DNA of 55,701 nt. It comes from Gorillibacterium massiliense. Its GTDB lineage: Bacteria > Bacillota > Bacilli > Paenibacillales > NBRC-103111. Both the position numbers and the translations under genes were made by a program. The notes beneath the pieces were generated by a model. The model had not been told where the DNA came from. It saw nothing but the letters and a program-made list of their open reading frames with translations, and ran no database searches. The DNA lies in assembly GCF_000455485.1 (NCBI RefSeq), contig NZ_CBQR020000128.1, positions 1 through 55,701 of the forward strand, in the 5' to 3' direction. The stretch's first letter is position 1. The number at the start of each line of letters is the position of its first letter. Below, piece by piece: positions 26,301 to 34,839 of the stretch.

Positions 26301-29300
26301 TCGAGCTGCGCTGCCGGGTATCCCATAAGCCCCTCGCTTCTGACGCCGTAATGCGGATTGAACTGCATATTTCTGATATATCCGCCTTCCGCTCCGCCAC
26401 CTACCCAAACTCCCGCTCTTGCGAGCGAACCGGCGAAGTATTCTACGTAGTGACCGCTGGTATCGTATGAAGCAAGGTCGATTCCTTTATCACCGAGCGG
26501 TACGGTAACATCAATAATATATACGTCACGGCCTTTTCCCTGTATCAGGAACGGAGTTTTTCTGACCTCCATGCCGGCGCCGCTACCTTTGATGACTAAA
26601 TTTTTCTGTACAATGTTAAGTCCTCTGAGACCGGCGTTTGCCTCAAGCTGTATAAGCGAAGCACCGTTTCCGTCGCCAGTGCCTTCATACGTTGTAAATA
26701 TCGCGGTTCCGCCGCCCAGCGTATGGTGCTGAACGTCCCATGAGCCTCTGAGCTCAACCCCCGAAGGAACAACAATGGGATGATCGATAAGATATTTGCC
26801 TGACGATAAATATACCGTGCCACCGCCATACGTTTCTTTCATATAGTTGAGCACGGTTTGCAGGTCTGCGCTAACGTCAACTGTCGGATCGGTGGTGCTG
26901 CCTAACACATTGCCTTTTATGGCTCCGTCGGTAGTAAACCTGACCACCCATTCGCTGCCTGCTTTGGGCTGTTTGGCTATATCGGTGGATATATTTTTTG
27001 GCATAGGCTCAAATTGATACTTTGTGCCATTGTCTATTTGAACCTTTGCCGCGCCATTGCTCTCGTCGGTCACCTTCAGGCTGCGTGTGCTAATCGTATC
27101 CCCGAATCCCGAATTAAGTGACTTGAACGTATTTACGTTTGCGCCAAGATAGGCGTGACCTGCAGATTTCATAAATTGGCTTTGGGTGAGCAGCACATTG
27201 CCGCTATTGAGCTTGAGAGCGTAATCGCCATAATCATCGAACGTACAGTTCTCAAATGATATGACGCCGTCTTTGCCGTCGCTGACAATGGGACCTTTGA
27301 AATCTACGCTGTTGAATTGTACGGATTTGTTGAAATCACTATGGAAATATGCGGCACGTGTGCCATCCCCGCTGGCTGCGAATACGGAATCCGATATAAG
27401 TAATCCGTACGAGTTGACGTCTTCAACATCTAAAGCAGTCCCGCTGTTTTCGATATGCAATCTGTAGAATTGTGCATTCGGACTATCAGCAAAGCCATAT
27501 TCTCTGCCTACCCACATCCCTTTGTTGTAACCGGAAATATACAAATCGGATACGTATTCCCAGTCGGAGCGGTGCATCTGAAATCCGGTGCCGTGCTCTC
27601 TCGTATACGCAGTCACTTCTGCAAGCGAAGGTGCGCCGGCAAGTCCGGAATTTGCCCAATATTTAGGGTCTATTTTAACATTCTCGATACGTCCTATGTC
27701 GGTGCATACATGGATTTCAATTCCTGTACTGAGCGCCGTTATGTAGCTGTTCATTACATAATGCAGTTCACTTGGCGCGGAATAAAAGCCGTTATAAGAG
27801 TTTACAAGAGTGACGTTTTCTACTGTTGCGCTGTCCCCTCCCCTATGGAATAACGTCCAGGGGTATTTAACCGCTTCGCCATTATTAATTACCTGCTCCG
27901 GATACCAAATGGACAGGTTGGTTACGCCTGTGCACGCATCCATATCGATAAACCTGTCGGCTACACTGTCCTTGGTAGTGCGGACTGCGTTACCTGCCTG
28001 CGGATCTATCCATTCACTATCCACATATCTGTCATAATTTGGCGAGTTTTTACCGGCATAAACCTCAAGAATCGTGCCGAGAACCTTGCCGTCATTTTTT
28101 TCCGGGTCTGCCCAATCTCCGCGGAGCTGCACGCCTCTTTTGACATCCAGCACACGTTCATAGGATTCCGTTGTTGTACCGGTCTTTGTCTTAACTGACT
28201 TCGTACCGGTGGCCGTTGAGCGGAATTCATAATGGCCTGCCGGGATATAGACTACGCCGCCGCCAGCGTTATACGCCGCATCAATGGCAGCTTGAAAAGC
28301 CTCTCTGTTGTCAAAGCCTCTTTCGGCTTTTGCCCCATAATCGGTAACAACAAAATTGGATATCACGTAATCTTTTGTAGGATACACGGGTGTGAGCGCT
28401 TTCGTTACGTTAAGTCCGGTAGCATCAAAATGAATAACGGTCAAATCAAATTCTACCGTACTCGTTTCGCCGCCCTTGCTCACCGTCGCCGTAAGTTTTA
28501 CGGTCGCATCGGTATCGCCTGAACGGGTTACTACTCCTGTGTTGGTAATCGCAGAATGATCTGTGATCCATGAAATATCCGTATCATACAATCCCTTTAC
28601 CGGAAGGTTAAGGTTTGTTTTCACATTATCTTTATCGATGTTTGCGCCTTTGATTTTGTCCCATGTCAAATCGCTTACCGCTTCCGCTACTTCTTCCGCC
28701 GGAGTCACTGTTTTTGCATCCGTGCGGATGAGCGTGCCGGTGGAAGCCGCGCCGGTATTGTATCCCGCCTTCTGCTTGGCGCGGGCAAAGAAGTAGTAAT
28801 CGGTATCTTGTTTCAAACCGTCAAATGTTCCGCTGTCCTGCCAGCCGTTTGCCGGGGCTGTATTGGTTTCGCTTTTCGCGTATTGTACGTTTTGCCCGTT
28901 ACCCGGAGCAGCTGAAGACACCGTAATGCTGTTGGCTGATTTTGCGATCGCAGTGGGAGCATCCACAGTTGCGCCCGGTCCAGGTATGGGTGAGTAAGGG
29001 TTATCCTGGAAACGCGGGTTTTTTATGTATACATCGCCCGTCGGAGCCTTGTCGAATGTAAGATTCATCCTTAATCTTTTTGCGTCCTTCAAATCTGCGG
29101 GAGAATAACGGTAATCATAGTTATGTGCGTTATTCCACGCGATTTGCGTTGAAACCGTAATCCATTCGCCAACAGACTTTGTTTTGATTTCACTTGTGCT
29201 AACCAATAAACGCGCACCATCGTCAAAATCATTGGGTGTGCTGCCGGCAGTTAAGGACATCACGACAAAGTCGCCATTTCTATCGTTTTTGATTTGCTCC

Positions 29301-30202
29301 AAAAATGACTTGTCGGTTACCTTCATATCGAAAACAAAGAATTTATTGGCATAAGCTGACAAATCCTGATTAAGGTCGTTAAAATACAGGTATTTATTCG
29401 TTCCGAAATCATCGTGCCACTTAATCTTTGTCACAGCTTCTCCATCCACGGTAGCATTTTCCATACCGCCGCCGTTGAAGAAATCCTTCCATACCCTTGC
29501 ATCTACTGTCGGTTCATATACGGGAGAGGGGGAATTGGGGTCGTTGCTGAAGCGTACATCGCGGATATACATCATTCCGCTTACATCGGCCGTTCCATTG
29601 ATGAACCGGAGACGTATGCCGGTCAGTTGCGAAAGGTCGTGGTTGTTCCCGCCTTCATGTATGGAAGTCAGCGGAACGACAACCGTTACCCAGTTATTAG
29701 CGCTCGCGCCCTGGATTTTGCCGGCTTCCGAGTTTCCGTTGAGCTGGAGAAAGCTGCCGTCATTCGTTTTTGTGTAGAGCCGTGGATATAACTCGCTGAT
29801 ATTTTTCAGCAAATCCGCGTTGTCCGCCATCATGTCAAACATCAAATAGCCATATTTACTGACATCTGTAGGCCAGCCGCTTTTGATGTCTAATCCGAGA
29901 GAACTCCCAGAAATCGCTGAAATTTCAAAAGCGTAACCGCCGACCGGCGCGGTTTCCACGCGCTTGGCTGTAGCGACGCCTTCTTTTATGGCGATGTTCT
30001 GCTCAAAGCCCCAGGCATACACAAGGTCGGGTGTAGTCCCGCTCGCCCCACTCCCCCCGCCCGCTAGGTCGGAGATTGTCTCACTCGCCAATACGGGAGC
30101 CGGTTTATTCACAAATACAATTTGAAGCATAAGCACTGCTGTCAGTAATAGACATAACGTTTTTGCACTTCGCCATTTGAAAATCGTTTTTTTGCTTTTC
30201 AC
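23387..30202 (-). CDS. SLH-anchored giant protein with two pectate-lyase-like beta-helices
   Basis: This is a 2271-residue secreted surface protein. Residues 1-40 are a signal peptide ending PAPVLA-SE. Two similar carbohydrate-binding-like domains follow (about 55-225 and 235-405, each ending in an F.D/QDNP.SP linker). Then come a fibronectin-III-like domain (about 415-495) and an atrophied Ig-like domain (about 505-595). A first right-handed beta-helix opens with VTDYGAKAERGFDNREAF (a pectate-lyase-3 signature) and runs to about 1050. A second runs from about 1080 to 1530. A CBM9-like domain (GNFKWDEKNLYLYLVVKDD) and a Gly/Pro-rich linker follow, ending in three SLH domains over the last 190 residues (motifs TRGEF, TRQDM, TRAQV). 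It would be held on cell-wall polymer and act on, or bind, polysaccharide. No catalytic residues could be assigned. Confidence 0.9.
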   Translation of the reverse strand: MKSKKTIFKWRSAKTLCLLLTAVLMLQIVFVNKPAPVLASETISDLAGGGSGASGTTPDLVYAWGFEQNIAIKEGVATAKRVETAPVGGYAFEISAISGSSLGLDIKSGWPTDVSKYGYLMFDMMADNADLLKNISELYPRLYTKTNDGSFLQLNGNSEAGKIQGASANNWVTVVVPLTSIHEGGNNHDLSQLTGIRLRFINGTADVSGMMYIRDVRFSNDPNSPSPVYEPTVDARVWKDFFNGGGMENATVDGEAVTKIKWHDDFGTNKYLYFNDLNQDLSAYANKFFVFDMKVTDKSFLEQIKNDRNGDFVVMSLTAGSTPNDFDDGARLLVSTSEIKTKSVGEWITVSTQIAWNNAHNYDYRYSPADLKDAKRLRMNLTFDKAPTGDVYIKNPRFQDNPYSPIPGPGATVDAPTAIAKSANSITVSSAAPGNGQNVQYAKSETNTAPANGWQDSGTFDGLKQDTDYYFFARAKQKAGYNTGAASTGTLIRTDAKTVTPAEEVAEAVSDLTWDKIKGANIDKDNVKTNLNLPVKGLYDTDISWITDHSAITNTGVVTRSGDTDATVKLTATVSKGGETSTVEFDLTVIHFDATGLNVTKALTPVYPTKDYVISNFVVTDYGAKAERGFDNREAFQAAIDAAYNAGGGVVYIPAGHYEFRSTATGTKSVKTKTGTTTESYERVLDVKRGVQLRGDWADPEKNDGKVLGTILEVYAGKNSPNYDRYVDSEWIDPQAGNAVRTTKDSVADRFIDMDACTGVTNLSIWYPEQVINNGEAVKYPWTLFHRGGDSATVENVTLVNSYNGFYSAPSELHYVMNSYITALSTGIEIHVCTDIGRIENVKIDPKYWANSGLAGAPSLAEVTAYTREHGTGFQMHRSDWEYVSDLYISGYNKGMWVGREYGFADSPNAQFYRLHIENSGTALDVEDVNSYGLLISDSVFAASGDGTRAAYFHSDFNKSVQFNSVDFKGPIVSDGKDGVISFENCTFDDYGDYALKLNSGNVLLTQSQFMKSAGHAYLGANVNTFKSLNSGFGDTISTRSLKVTDESNGAAKVQIDNGTKYQFEPMPKNISTDIAKQPKAGSEWVVRFTTDGAIKGNVLGSTTDPTVDVSADLQTVLNYMKETYGGGTVYLSSGKYLIDHPIVVPSGVELRGSWDVQHHTLGGGTAIFTTYEGTGDGNGASLIQLEANAGLRGLNIVQKNLVIKGSGAGMEVRKTPFLIQGKGRDVYIIDVTVPLGDKGIDLASYDTSGHYVEYFAGSLARAGVWVGGGAEGGYIRNMQFNPHYGVRSEGLMGYPAAQLDAFQRSNYSALKFGDVKNETIFNNFVFGSKNGIHFLKDEITGKNPEEIVVIGHGTDGSTFGLFVEDASPSTKITLINSELVTTQNSDNPQPNRSYVLMGDSVNTAKVDPKAVLTLYNSAFWGNVSEGVVVNNGNVRLQQTNFSNPGDPSIRVKGGSAYVYTSYFQTNNVTNHAYLNDTGKGVELSNNYYARTGGLNYVDELGGYVYGSDIKTPMILRLLSGTGPDKKLALIAVARDTVMSGTLKMTSPAEYAADFTPVRFNSLKFGENISLDLPYYGSSAPFVFEVTLDSGEKIELSTRVDASFADRYDGKTGLEYGSTPFAIANSERQIGQGKEEWNGPDDLSMTGNFKWDEKNLYLYLVVKDDIHYLVGGSGDIWQGDGIQVAVNTDKSASDGGQTYTSELGFALDNDKATVHTWCWAAPTGRTTGAFKPDGLVSKIKRDDTAKTTTYDLAIPWSSLTSQDRPANFDRMGMTILVNDSDGSKTARLAMEYGIGLNIKNYPKVADLYLLKEPYANLVIEAAKAAVAKAQQTKKTYDIDMALNSIALIKDDAVKTNLSNALLGTGHVTPPNGGGGGATSTPTPDGSTEATVKGTTDASGKTTGSVSEKVMDDLVEAAKKSGADMVTIKLESTAQTVSANLTVPAAALSNIAKNTNTKLRIVTGVATVTFDAAAIDSISRAAGLNDVNLSITKVDASTLSAEAQMKVGNRPVYDFTVTAGGSAISSFNGGSASISIPYTLGADEDPNAVVAYYLDSTGKVQTVRSFYNSGTKSLDFTVSHFSKYAVGYNKISFNDVKSSAWYYAPITFIAARGITADIAAGSFNPNAEVTRGEFIVMLMRAYGIQPDSSFGSNFADAGNTYYTNYLAKAKELGIAAGVGNNKFAPEGKITRQDMFTLLYHALDKLGELPKAKNSNTLSSFHDGASVSDYARNAMLALVQGGIVSGEDGGKLSPQGKSTRAQVAAVLYNLLSR

Positions 30203-30490
30203 GGTAGCATCTCCCTCGTCTTATTGATATACTAAACGGTTAGTAAATCTTAAGAAGTGTAGGTTTATGCAACCGTTTACATATATCGTATCATCACATT
30301 TAACATTCATCTTGTCAATAACCATAACAAACACTTTGTGTTTGATATATTTTAAACGCGTTTTTCGTCTAAATATGACATATATATTGAATATTCTACT
30401 GTCCCTATCCATATAAAAGCGCATAACAAAGAAACCGAATTTTCGTTATGGAAAAACCATTATCCGGCGGAATGATCAGAATCTTACAAG

Positions 30491-30522
30491 AAAAACGAAG
30501 CGTTAAATACCGCTTCGTTTTT
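30491..30522. terminator. Hairpin terminator
   Basis: The 12-bp perfect stem AAAAACGAAGCG/CGCTTCGTTTTT has an 8-base loop. It lies between the ASRT-family gene and the SLH gene promoter and works in either direction. Confidence 0.85.
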
Positions 30523-30627
30523 AAAACCTTATTCAATTCGTCTGAAATCGCGCGTTTATCAATCGTATGGGGCTTTTACCGGCAAGAGTAAATCCAGCGG
30601 GTACTGATCTGATTTCATCATGAAAAA

Positions 30628-30663
30628 GGGCTTCTTGCGGCTAAATCTGCCTGCAAGAAGCCC
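30628..30663 (-). terminator. Terminator of the ASRT-family gene
   Basis: The 11-bp perfect stem GGGCTTCTTGC/GCAAGAAGCCC is followed on the minus strand by TTTTTC. It begins five bases past the stop codon at 30668. Confidence 0.9.
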
Positions 30664-30667
30664 TATG

Positions 30668-31042
30668 TTATTTAATCGGAAAACCGAGGGTGGTCATCAG
30701 CGCATTGGCCGGTTGCGTCGAATCAAGCCGGCTGTACTGAACAATCACCGGCACGTCACTCTCCACTTCCATGGCATATGGAACTCCTGTTGGAATCGTT
30801 TCGCCGTCCTTCTGCAGGTGAGCGGTACGAATGTGCTTCGTTCGCTTTGCCGGAACGGAGTCTGCCATCTTTTCCAAGGGAGGGCGGTCCTCGAAGTATA
30901 CCGTCACCATAATGGATGCGTCGCGATCGTGAGGATTCAACACGCAGATGGATTCGTGGCTTTTCAATGAGCCGGTGCTATTCGGTGGAATGTATCCGTC
31001 CGGGATATACCAAACCGTATGGCCTTTCTCATGGGTAGACAT
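30668..31042 (-). CDS. Sensory rhodopsin transducer (ASRT) family protein
   Basis: This 124-residue soluble protein matches the Anabaena sensory rhodopsin transducer family in length and pattern: an early VWYIPDGYIPP, then HESICVLNP, VTVYFEDRPP, RTKHIRTAHL, GVPYAMEVESDVPVIVQYSRLD and a final NALMTTLGFPIK. In Anabaena this beta-sandwich protein binds a rhodopsin and DNA. Many bacteria carry family members without any rhodopsin, where the role is unknown. GGGAGGAGTC precedes the ATG. It is a single-gene unit with its own terminator. No rhodopsin, retinal or carotenoid-cleavage gene is in the window. Confidence 0.85.
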   Translation of the reverse strand: MSTHEKGHTVWYIPDGYIPPNSTGSLKSHESICVLNPHDRDASIMVTVYFEDRPPLEKMADSVPAKRTKHIRTAHLQKDGETIPTGVPYAMEVESDVPVIVQYSRLDSTQPANALMTTLGFPIK

Positions 31043-31303
31043 AGAAGACTCCTCCCGTTATCGAAAATGGGTTTACCGGTTCTCCCTCATCCAGACCGCC
31101 ATCTACCAAGCCGTGATTCCCCATAAACAATAGAGAATAGCACGGATTGAAACGCAGACCGACTTCGTGGCGGGGCGATAAGTTTTCTCCTTATTTTCCC
31201 ATGATTCGGAGTCCATCCGCAAGCCATTATGCGTATTTGCTTCAGACATCTCAATCCTAAAGTTATAGCTATACCGGCATGGGAATGATGCCCTTGAAAT
31301 AGC

Positions 31304-31333
31304 AAAAAGCCTGAACCATTAAGGGTTCAGGCT
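31304..31333 (-). terminator. Hairpin with minus-strand T-run
   Basis: The 10-bp perfect stem AGCCTGAACC/GGTTCAGGCT is followed on the minus strand by TTTTTGC. No gene ends immediately before it; it may mark the end of transcription leaving the mobile region. Confidence 0.7.
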
Positions 31334-31376
31334 GATGACAACTTTGTTTTCTGGTGAAGGAATCATCATGTGTGGC

Positions 31377-31506
31377 GTCAAAATTAGTGAGAAATTCACA
31401 AGCAAGATCCCTTATAGATTAAGGGATATTTTCATAATTTATGAGAATCTCGGTCGCCTCACCGATACCTGTAAAGCGATTTAGTCACAATTTGTGAGAA
31501 ATCCCA
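31377..31506 (+). repeat. Three 22-bp direct repeats, about 53 bp apart (transposase-site-like)
   Basis: Copies start at 31377 (GTCAAAATTAGTGAGAAATT), 31431 (TTCATAATTTATGAGAATCT) and 31484 (GTCACAATTTGTGAGAAATC). They share the pattern TCA-AATT--TGAGAA-T and regular spacing. A TGTGTGGCG sequence directly precedes the first copy. Tn7- and Tn5053-type elements begin with TGT and carry such multiple TnsB/TniA binding sites near their ends. A TniB-like ATPase fragment lies 270 bases inside. Confidence 0.5.
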
Positions 31507-31626
31507 CTATTTTGTAATGCATAAATATACAACATTATTCAAATGAGGCAAAACGTTGTAAAAGCATCATTGTCCGTAGTGTTTGGCATCTTCATTTTGA
31601 GCAAATCAGATACAAGGCAAAAAAAA

Positions 31627-31651
31627 GACCCGATCAATAAATGATCGAGTC
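31627..31651 (-). terminator. Terminator after the TniB-like fragment
   Basis: The stem GACCCGATCA/TGATCGAGTC (one mismatch) has loop ATAAA and an eight-base T-run on the minus strand. It lies 128 bases past the end of the ATPase fragment. Confidence 0.75.
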
Positions 31652-31778
31652 TGATGTAGATCAAAATATATTTATATTACTTGATGAATGTCGCACCACA
31701 CTTGGAGGCTCGCCAAAAGTTCCGGAATATATGTACCAGCAAAAACAAATTTCACGTTAACTTCTTTTGATAGGAACT

Positions 31779-32096
31779 TTAGTAAATCAAACAACTCCAA
31801 CCTGTGTCCACAATATTCAATCTCTTGAATGTCGCTATCATAAGATGAGAGCTTTGCTTGTTATGAAGCATAGCTATAAGTATTTCTATTAATTGCCCTT
31901 CAGATTGATATCTTGCAACAACTGGTACATCGAGAGAGTTGAGAATTGCAAGCAAAATCGATTTTGGAGACTTCAAAATAATAAAAGGCAATTTGATATA
32001 AACCGCTGACTCATGCTCGTGGCAATATCTCTTCATAAAAGTGGTTTTTCCGGTTCCTGATGAAGCTGTAATAAAGCAGAAGACTGTGTCAGTCAC
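31779..32096 (-). pseudogene. TniB/TnsC-like transposition ATPase, N-terminal fragment
   Basis: This 105-residue frame carries a P-loop (ASSGTGKTTFMKRY) and the following block IKLPFIILKSPKSILLAILNSL, which resembles the TniB/TnsC segment before sensor motifs. These AAA+ proteins activate DDE transposases in Tn7/Tn5053-like elements. The protein is far too short (family members are about 270-550 residues). It lacks a Walker B Asp and most of the AAA core, and the last dozen residues look unrelated. I therefore read it as a truncated remnant. Its neighbours are the repeat set at 31377-31506 and an IS66 element. A TniQ gene is present 19 kb away. Confidence 0.55.
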
Positions 32097-32189
32097 TGTC
32101 CTTTAGAAAATTTGAGATGCGAGGTTAACAATTTCGTAGACTAATATTCCATCTTTTCACCGCCCAAATACCGTGGATAACAAAAGTAT

Positions 32190-32242
32190 CGCCACAAAGA
32201 TGGAATTTTATACATATCCTATTGTTACTAAATAGCTGGATT
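32190..32242 (+). repeat. 55-bp imperfect direct repeat, copy A
   Basis: This shares about 85 percent identity with 51039-51093, beginning CGCCACAA.GATGGA and containing TTTATACAT and ATTGTTACTA. The IS66 element is inserted at its inner end. Confidence 0.65.
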
Positions 32243-32246
32243 ATTT

Positions 32247-33759
32247 GTTACTACTTACGTCATTTGAAACTCTCCCCGAAACATAGAGCATAGCGAGGCA
32301 AGGATAGAGTGATCACTTAATCAACGTGGAAATGACGCTACGAATGCGCGCAAAGTAAACCGCCCCGTCCCATGTTCGGAAGTAACCGGAGATCTTTTGC
32401 TTGACCTTCACCATACGCACATCACGCTCAGCCTGATTGTTGTCGAAGGGGACTCGCGGATCGAAGAGAAAGTTGAGGATAGCGGTCTTGTATTCTTGCA
32501 AGCGATGGCCGAGATTGCCGGCTTTACTCTTCATCTTTCGGCCCCTTGGCCCTGTCTTCTCGCGAACCGGGTCATTCTGCCATTCGGCCTCACCCCGGAC
32601 CAGAATGGAGTCGTATTGCGACTCCAGCCGTTTGAGCAATGCCCCTGGAATGGGCTCTCCTCGTTCACGGCACGTACAAGCAATCTTCCAGCAAATCTGC
32701 AAAAGTTGTTCATGCGGCCCGACCATCGATGCTTGTCGTACTCCGAGATGGCTTGAAGCTCTCGCAGCAGATGCGCGCAGCACAGTTGCCGCTCAAATTT
32801 AAACTCATCTCGAAAATATGCGGCGTAGCTGTCATGAACGACCACGCCTCCGTAGTCTGCAAGAATATCGCTAGCTTTCATGCCTTGCGATCCACGGCTG
32901 GTATGTAAAGTAAGCAATGTGTAAGAGACGTTGGAGGCAACGTGCATCCAGTTGGTCGTTCCTTGGATACGCAGTCCCGTTTCGTCGCAATGGATCACCG
33001 CACTTTCCTTCAGTCGTTCGCGAATAACATGTTCGATAGGTTCCAGCTTGCTCGACGCGGATTCTAGGTAGGAAAGCAGTGTTTTGTCGAAGGGGCGGTA
33101 CCCGCACAGATCTTCGAATAACTGACCAATCCGCTCAAGCGGCAAGAGTTGATAGACATTTAAATATACTGTCCATGCGGCGAACCCCGTCCCGTATTGG
33201 GTGGGGGCCTCAATGCCAGCCGGTGCCGTTACACGCTGCATATGATGACAGCATGACAAACGTTGTGATGGAGACGATGCTCGGTCACCACGACTTTTGG
33301 TGCATGGATGTCAAACTCTTGGCGTTTCTCGTACTGAACCCCCTTCATGCCAACGAGAGTCGTCTGACATTTCTCGCAGTGAGAAGGAAAATGGTCTACG
33401 ATATGGTCGGGTGTGGCGGATAATTGTAGCGTGCTGCCTTTGTGACCCTTTGGTGCTCCTTTTTTACCACCCGATTGTCTCAAAGGTTTGCGGTAACCGT
33501 CCGAGGAAGGTGGTTTACTGCTTGTGATCGAGTTCTGTCCGAGTTGACGCCGCAGTTCCTTCACTTCTTGTTGTAGCTTAACGATACTGTCCGTCAGCAT
33601 CTTTAACGTGACATATATCTGCTCGCGGTCGCCGTTAACGATTTCCCTCAGTTGTTCATCACTAAAATTGATCTCCATAAGTGCGGCCGCCTTCCATACT
33701 TTAAGGTATCATTCAATACCCTAATTTTGGAAGTATTACACAAACACCTAAGTAGTAAC
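32247..33759 (-). mobile_element. IS66-family insertion sequence (ISBst12-like), 1513 bp
   Basis: Terminal inverted repeats are GTTACTACTTACGT at the left (32247-32260) and GTTACTACTTAGGTG (complement of 33745-33759) at the right. The 8-bp sequence GATTATTT flanks both ends directly (32239-32246 and 33760-33767), and 8 bp is the target duplication known for IS66. Only a tnpC-type transposase is present, as in the short ISBst12 subgroup, and it is frameshifted. Confidence 0.9.
32313..33678 (-). pseudogene. tnpC: IS66 TnpC transposase, broken by two frameshifts
   Basis: Three consecutive frames make up one transposase. The N-terminal part (33229-33678) holds a leucine-zipper-like coil (LKMLTDSIVKLQQEVKELRR), the SSKPPSSDG motif and a zinc-finger-like CEKC. 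The middle (32531-33259) has catalytic Asp residues in VIHCDETGLRIQG and VVHDSYAAYF. The C-terminal part (32313-32783) has the catalytic Glu in DNNQAERDVRM. The frame changes near 33250 and near 32750. All DDE residues remain, so decay is recent, but the copy should not transpose on its own. The start has no strong ribosome site, which is common in IS66. Confidence 0.88.
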
Positions 33760-33816
33760 GATTATTTGCGCTATGAATATGAATAAACTTAACTCGCAAA
33801 CTGGATGGAGCATTGA

Positions 33817-34674
33817 TTAGTGAACTGATAAATTTAATTCCTCGAATTTGTGCGAGTAATGTTTTTTATTGTTAAACCCTACATAATCCATGCCAACACA
33901 TGGAGATAAATCACCGTCTAGAATATTAGTATCAACAAAACTGATTTTTTTCAATGCATTTAATCTTTTAATAAAAGATAGAGAATCAATTTCTCCACAT
34001 TTAAACAGCTTTAAAAACTCCAGATATTCCAATTTAGATATATAATCATAATTTTTAATTTTTTTACACGATTCAAACTCTAGTGTAGTTAGATTAACAG
34101 GTAATTCGTCCAAGTATATCAAATTTCGGAGATAACCGAGTTCAAGTTTATAGAGTTTCTTCAAATTACCAAAGCCTTTAAGAGACGTTATTTGTGATTG
34201 AACAATTCGTAAAGTTTCTAAATTGTGCAAGTTGGAAAGTTCTTCAAGATTACCCATCTCACTTCTATAATTCGTTAACCAAAGCCTTTCTAGATTCCTA
34301 CACTGATTAAGATTAATAATCTTTGAATTCCAAGTTAGCGAAAGGGTTTTTAGATTATTAATCGCTGATAAGTCAACATTAACCTTGTTTTCTGAAATCG
34401 AAAGACTCTCTAACTGCGGTAATTCATATAAAACAGTGAAATCCTTTAAATTAGCGGCATTATAGATACCAATATCTTGTATATGAGGGCACTCTGTCAA
34501 AAAGTTCAAGTTATTTTCCTTGTACAGATAATCATTAATCATTATTTTATTAATATTATTTCGGTTTACATATTCAATACATTCTGATAATTTTTCTTCA
34601 TTAATTACAAGGGTGTCATACTGTTGATTTAGGATAAACATAAATCCATCTTTCATCGAATAACCAAAATCCAT
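33817..34674 (-). CDS. Leucine-rich-repeat protein, probable immunity protein
   Basis: This is a 285-residue cytoplasmic protein with no signal peptide. After an N-terminal cap of about 60 residues it holds roughly nine LRRs of 20-23 residues (patterns LESLSISENKV, LKTLSLTWNSKI, LETLRIVQSQI, LTTLEFESCKK, LEFLKLFKCGE). GGGGAGGAATAATC precedes the ATG. It directly follows the orphan RHS toxin tip (165 bases) in the same direction, the position of an immunity gene in polymorphic toxin loci. LRR proteins are among known immunity types. The composition is strongly AT-rich, unlike the flanking IS. The immunity role is inferred from position only. Confidence 0.7.
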   Translation of the reverse strand: MDFGYSMKDGFMFILNQQYDTLVINEEKLSECIEYVNRNNINKIMINDYLYKENNLNFLTECPHIQDIGIYNAANLKDFTVLYELPQLESLSISENKVNVDLSAINNLKTLSLTWNSKIINLNQCRNLERLWLTNYRSEMGNLEELSNLHNLETLRIVQSQITSLKGFGNLKKLYKLELGYLRNLIYLDELPVNLTTLEFESCKKIKNYDYISKLEYLEFLKLFKCGEIDSLSFIKRLNALKKISFVDTNILDGDLSPCVGMDYVGFNNKKHYSHKFEELNLSVH

Positions 34675-34839
34675 TGATTATTCCTCCCCAAAAATTTCTA
34701 AAAATCTTAATCTGAGTAGAACCTTTTTACTTATTGAGTTCATGGAGACTTGGCAGACAAGATCAGTCGCGAACGTTGTAATAGAATCATGCCTGCCACT
34801 CCATAAAAGTTAGCCTTTCATGCAATTATAATAAGGTTC

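Larger units (their letters stand above)
31043..31778. other. Gene-free stretch holding a transposon-end-like repeat set
   Basis: I find no convincing gene here. It holds the ASRT gene's upstream region, a terminator-like hairpin at 31304-31333, three spaced 22-bp repeats (31377-31506) and a second hairpin at 31627-31651. Confidence 0.6.

Noticed and set aside
30221-30424. Possible 67-residue gene upstream of the SLH protein gene
   Set aside because: The composition is AT-rich promoter-like sequence and there is no ribosome site or recognisable protein pattern.
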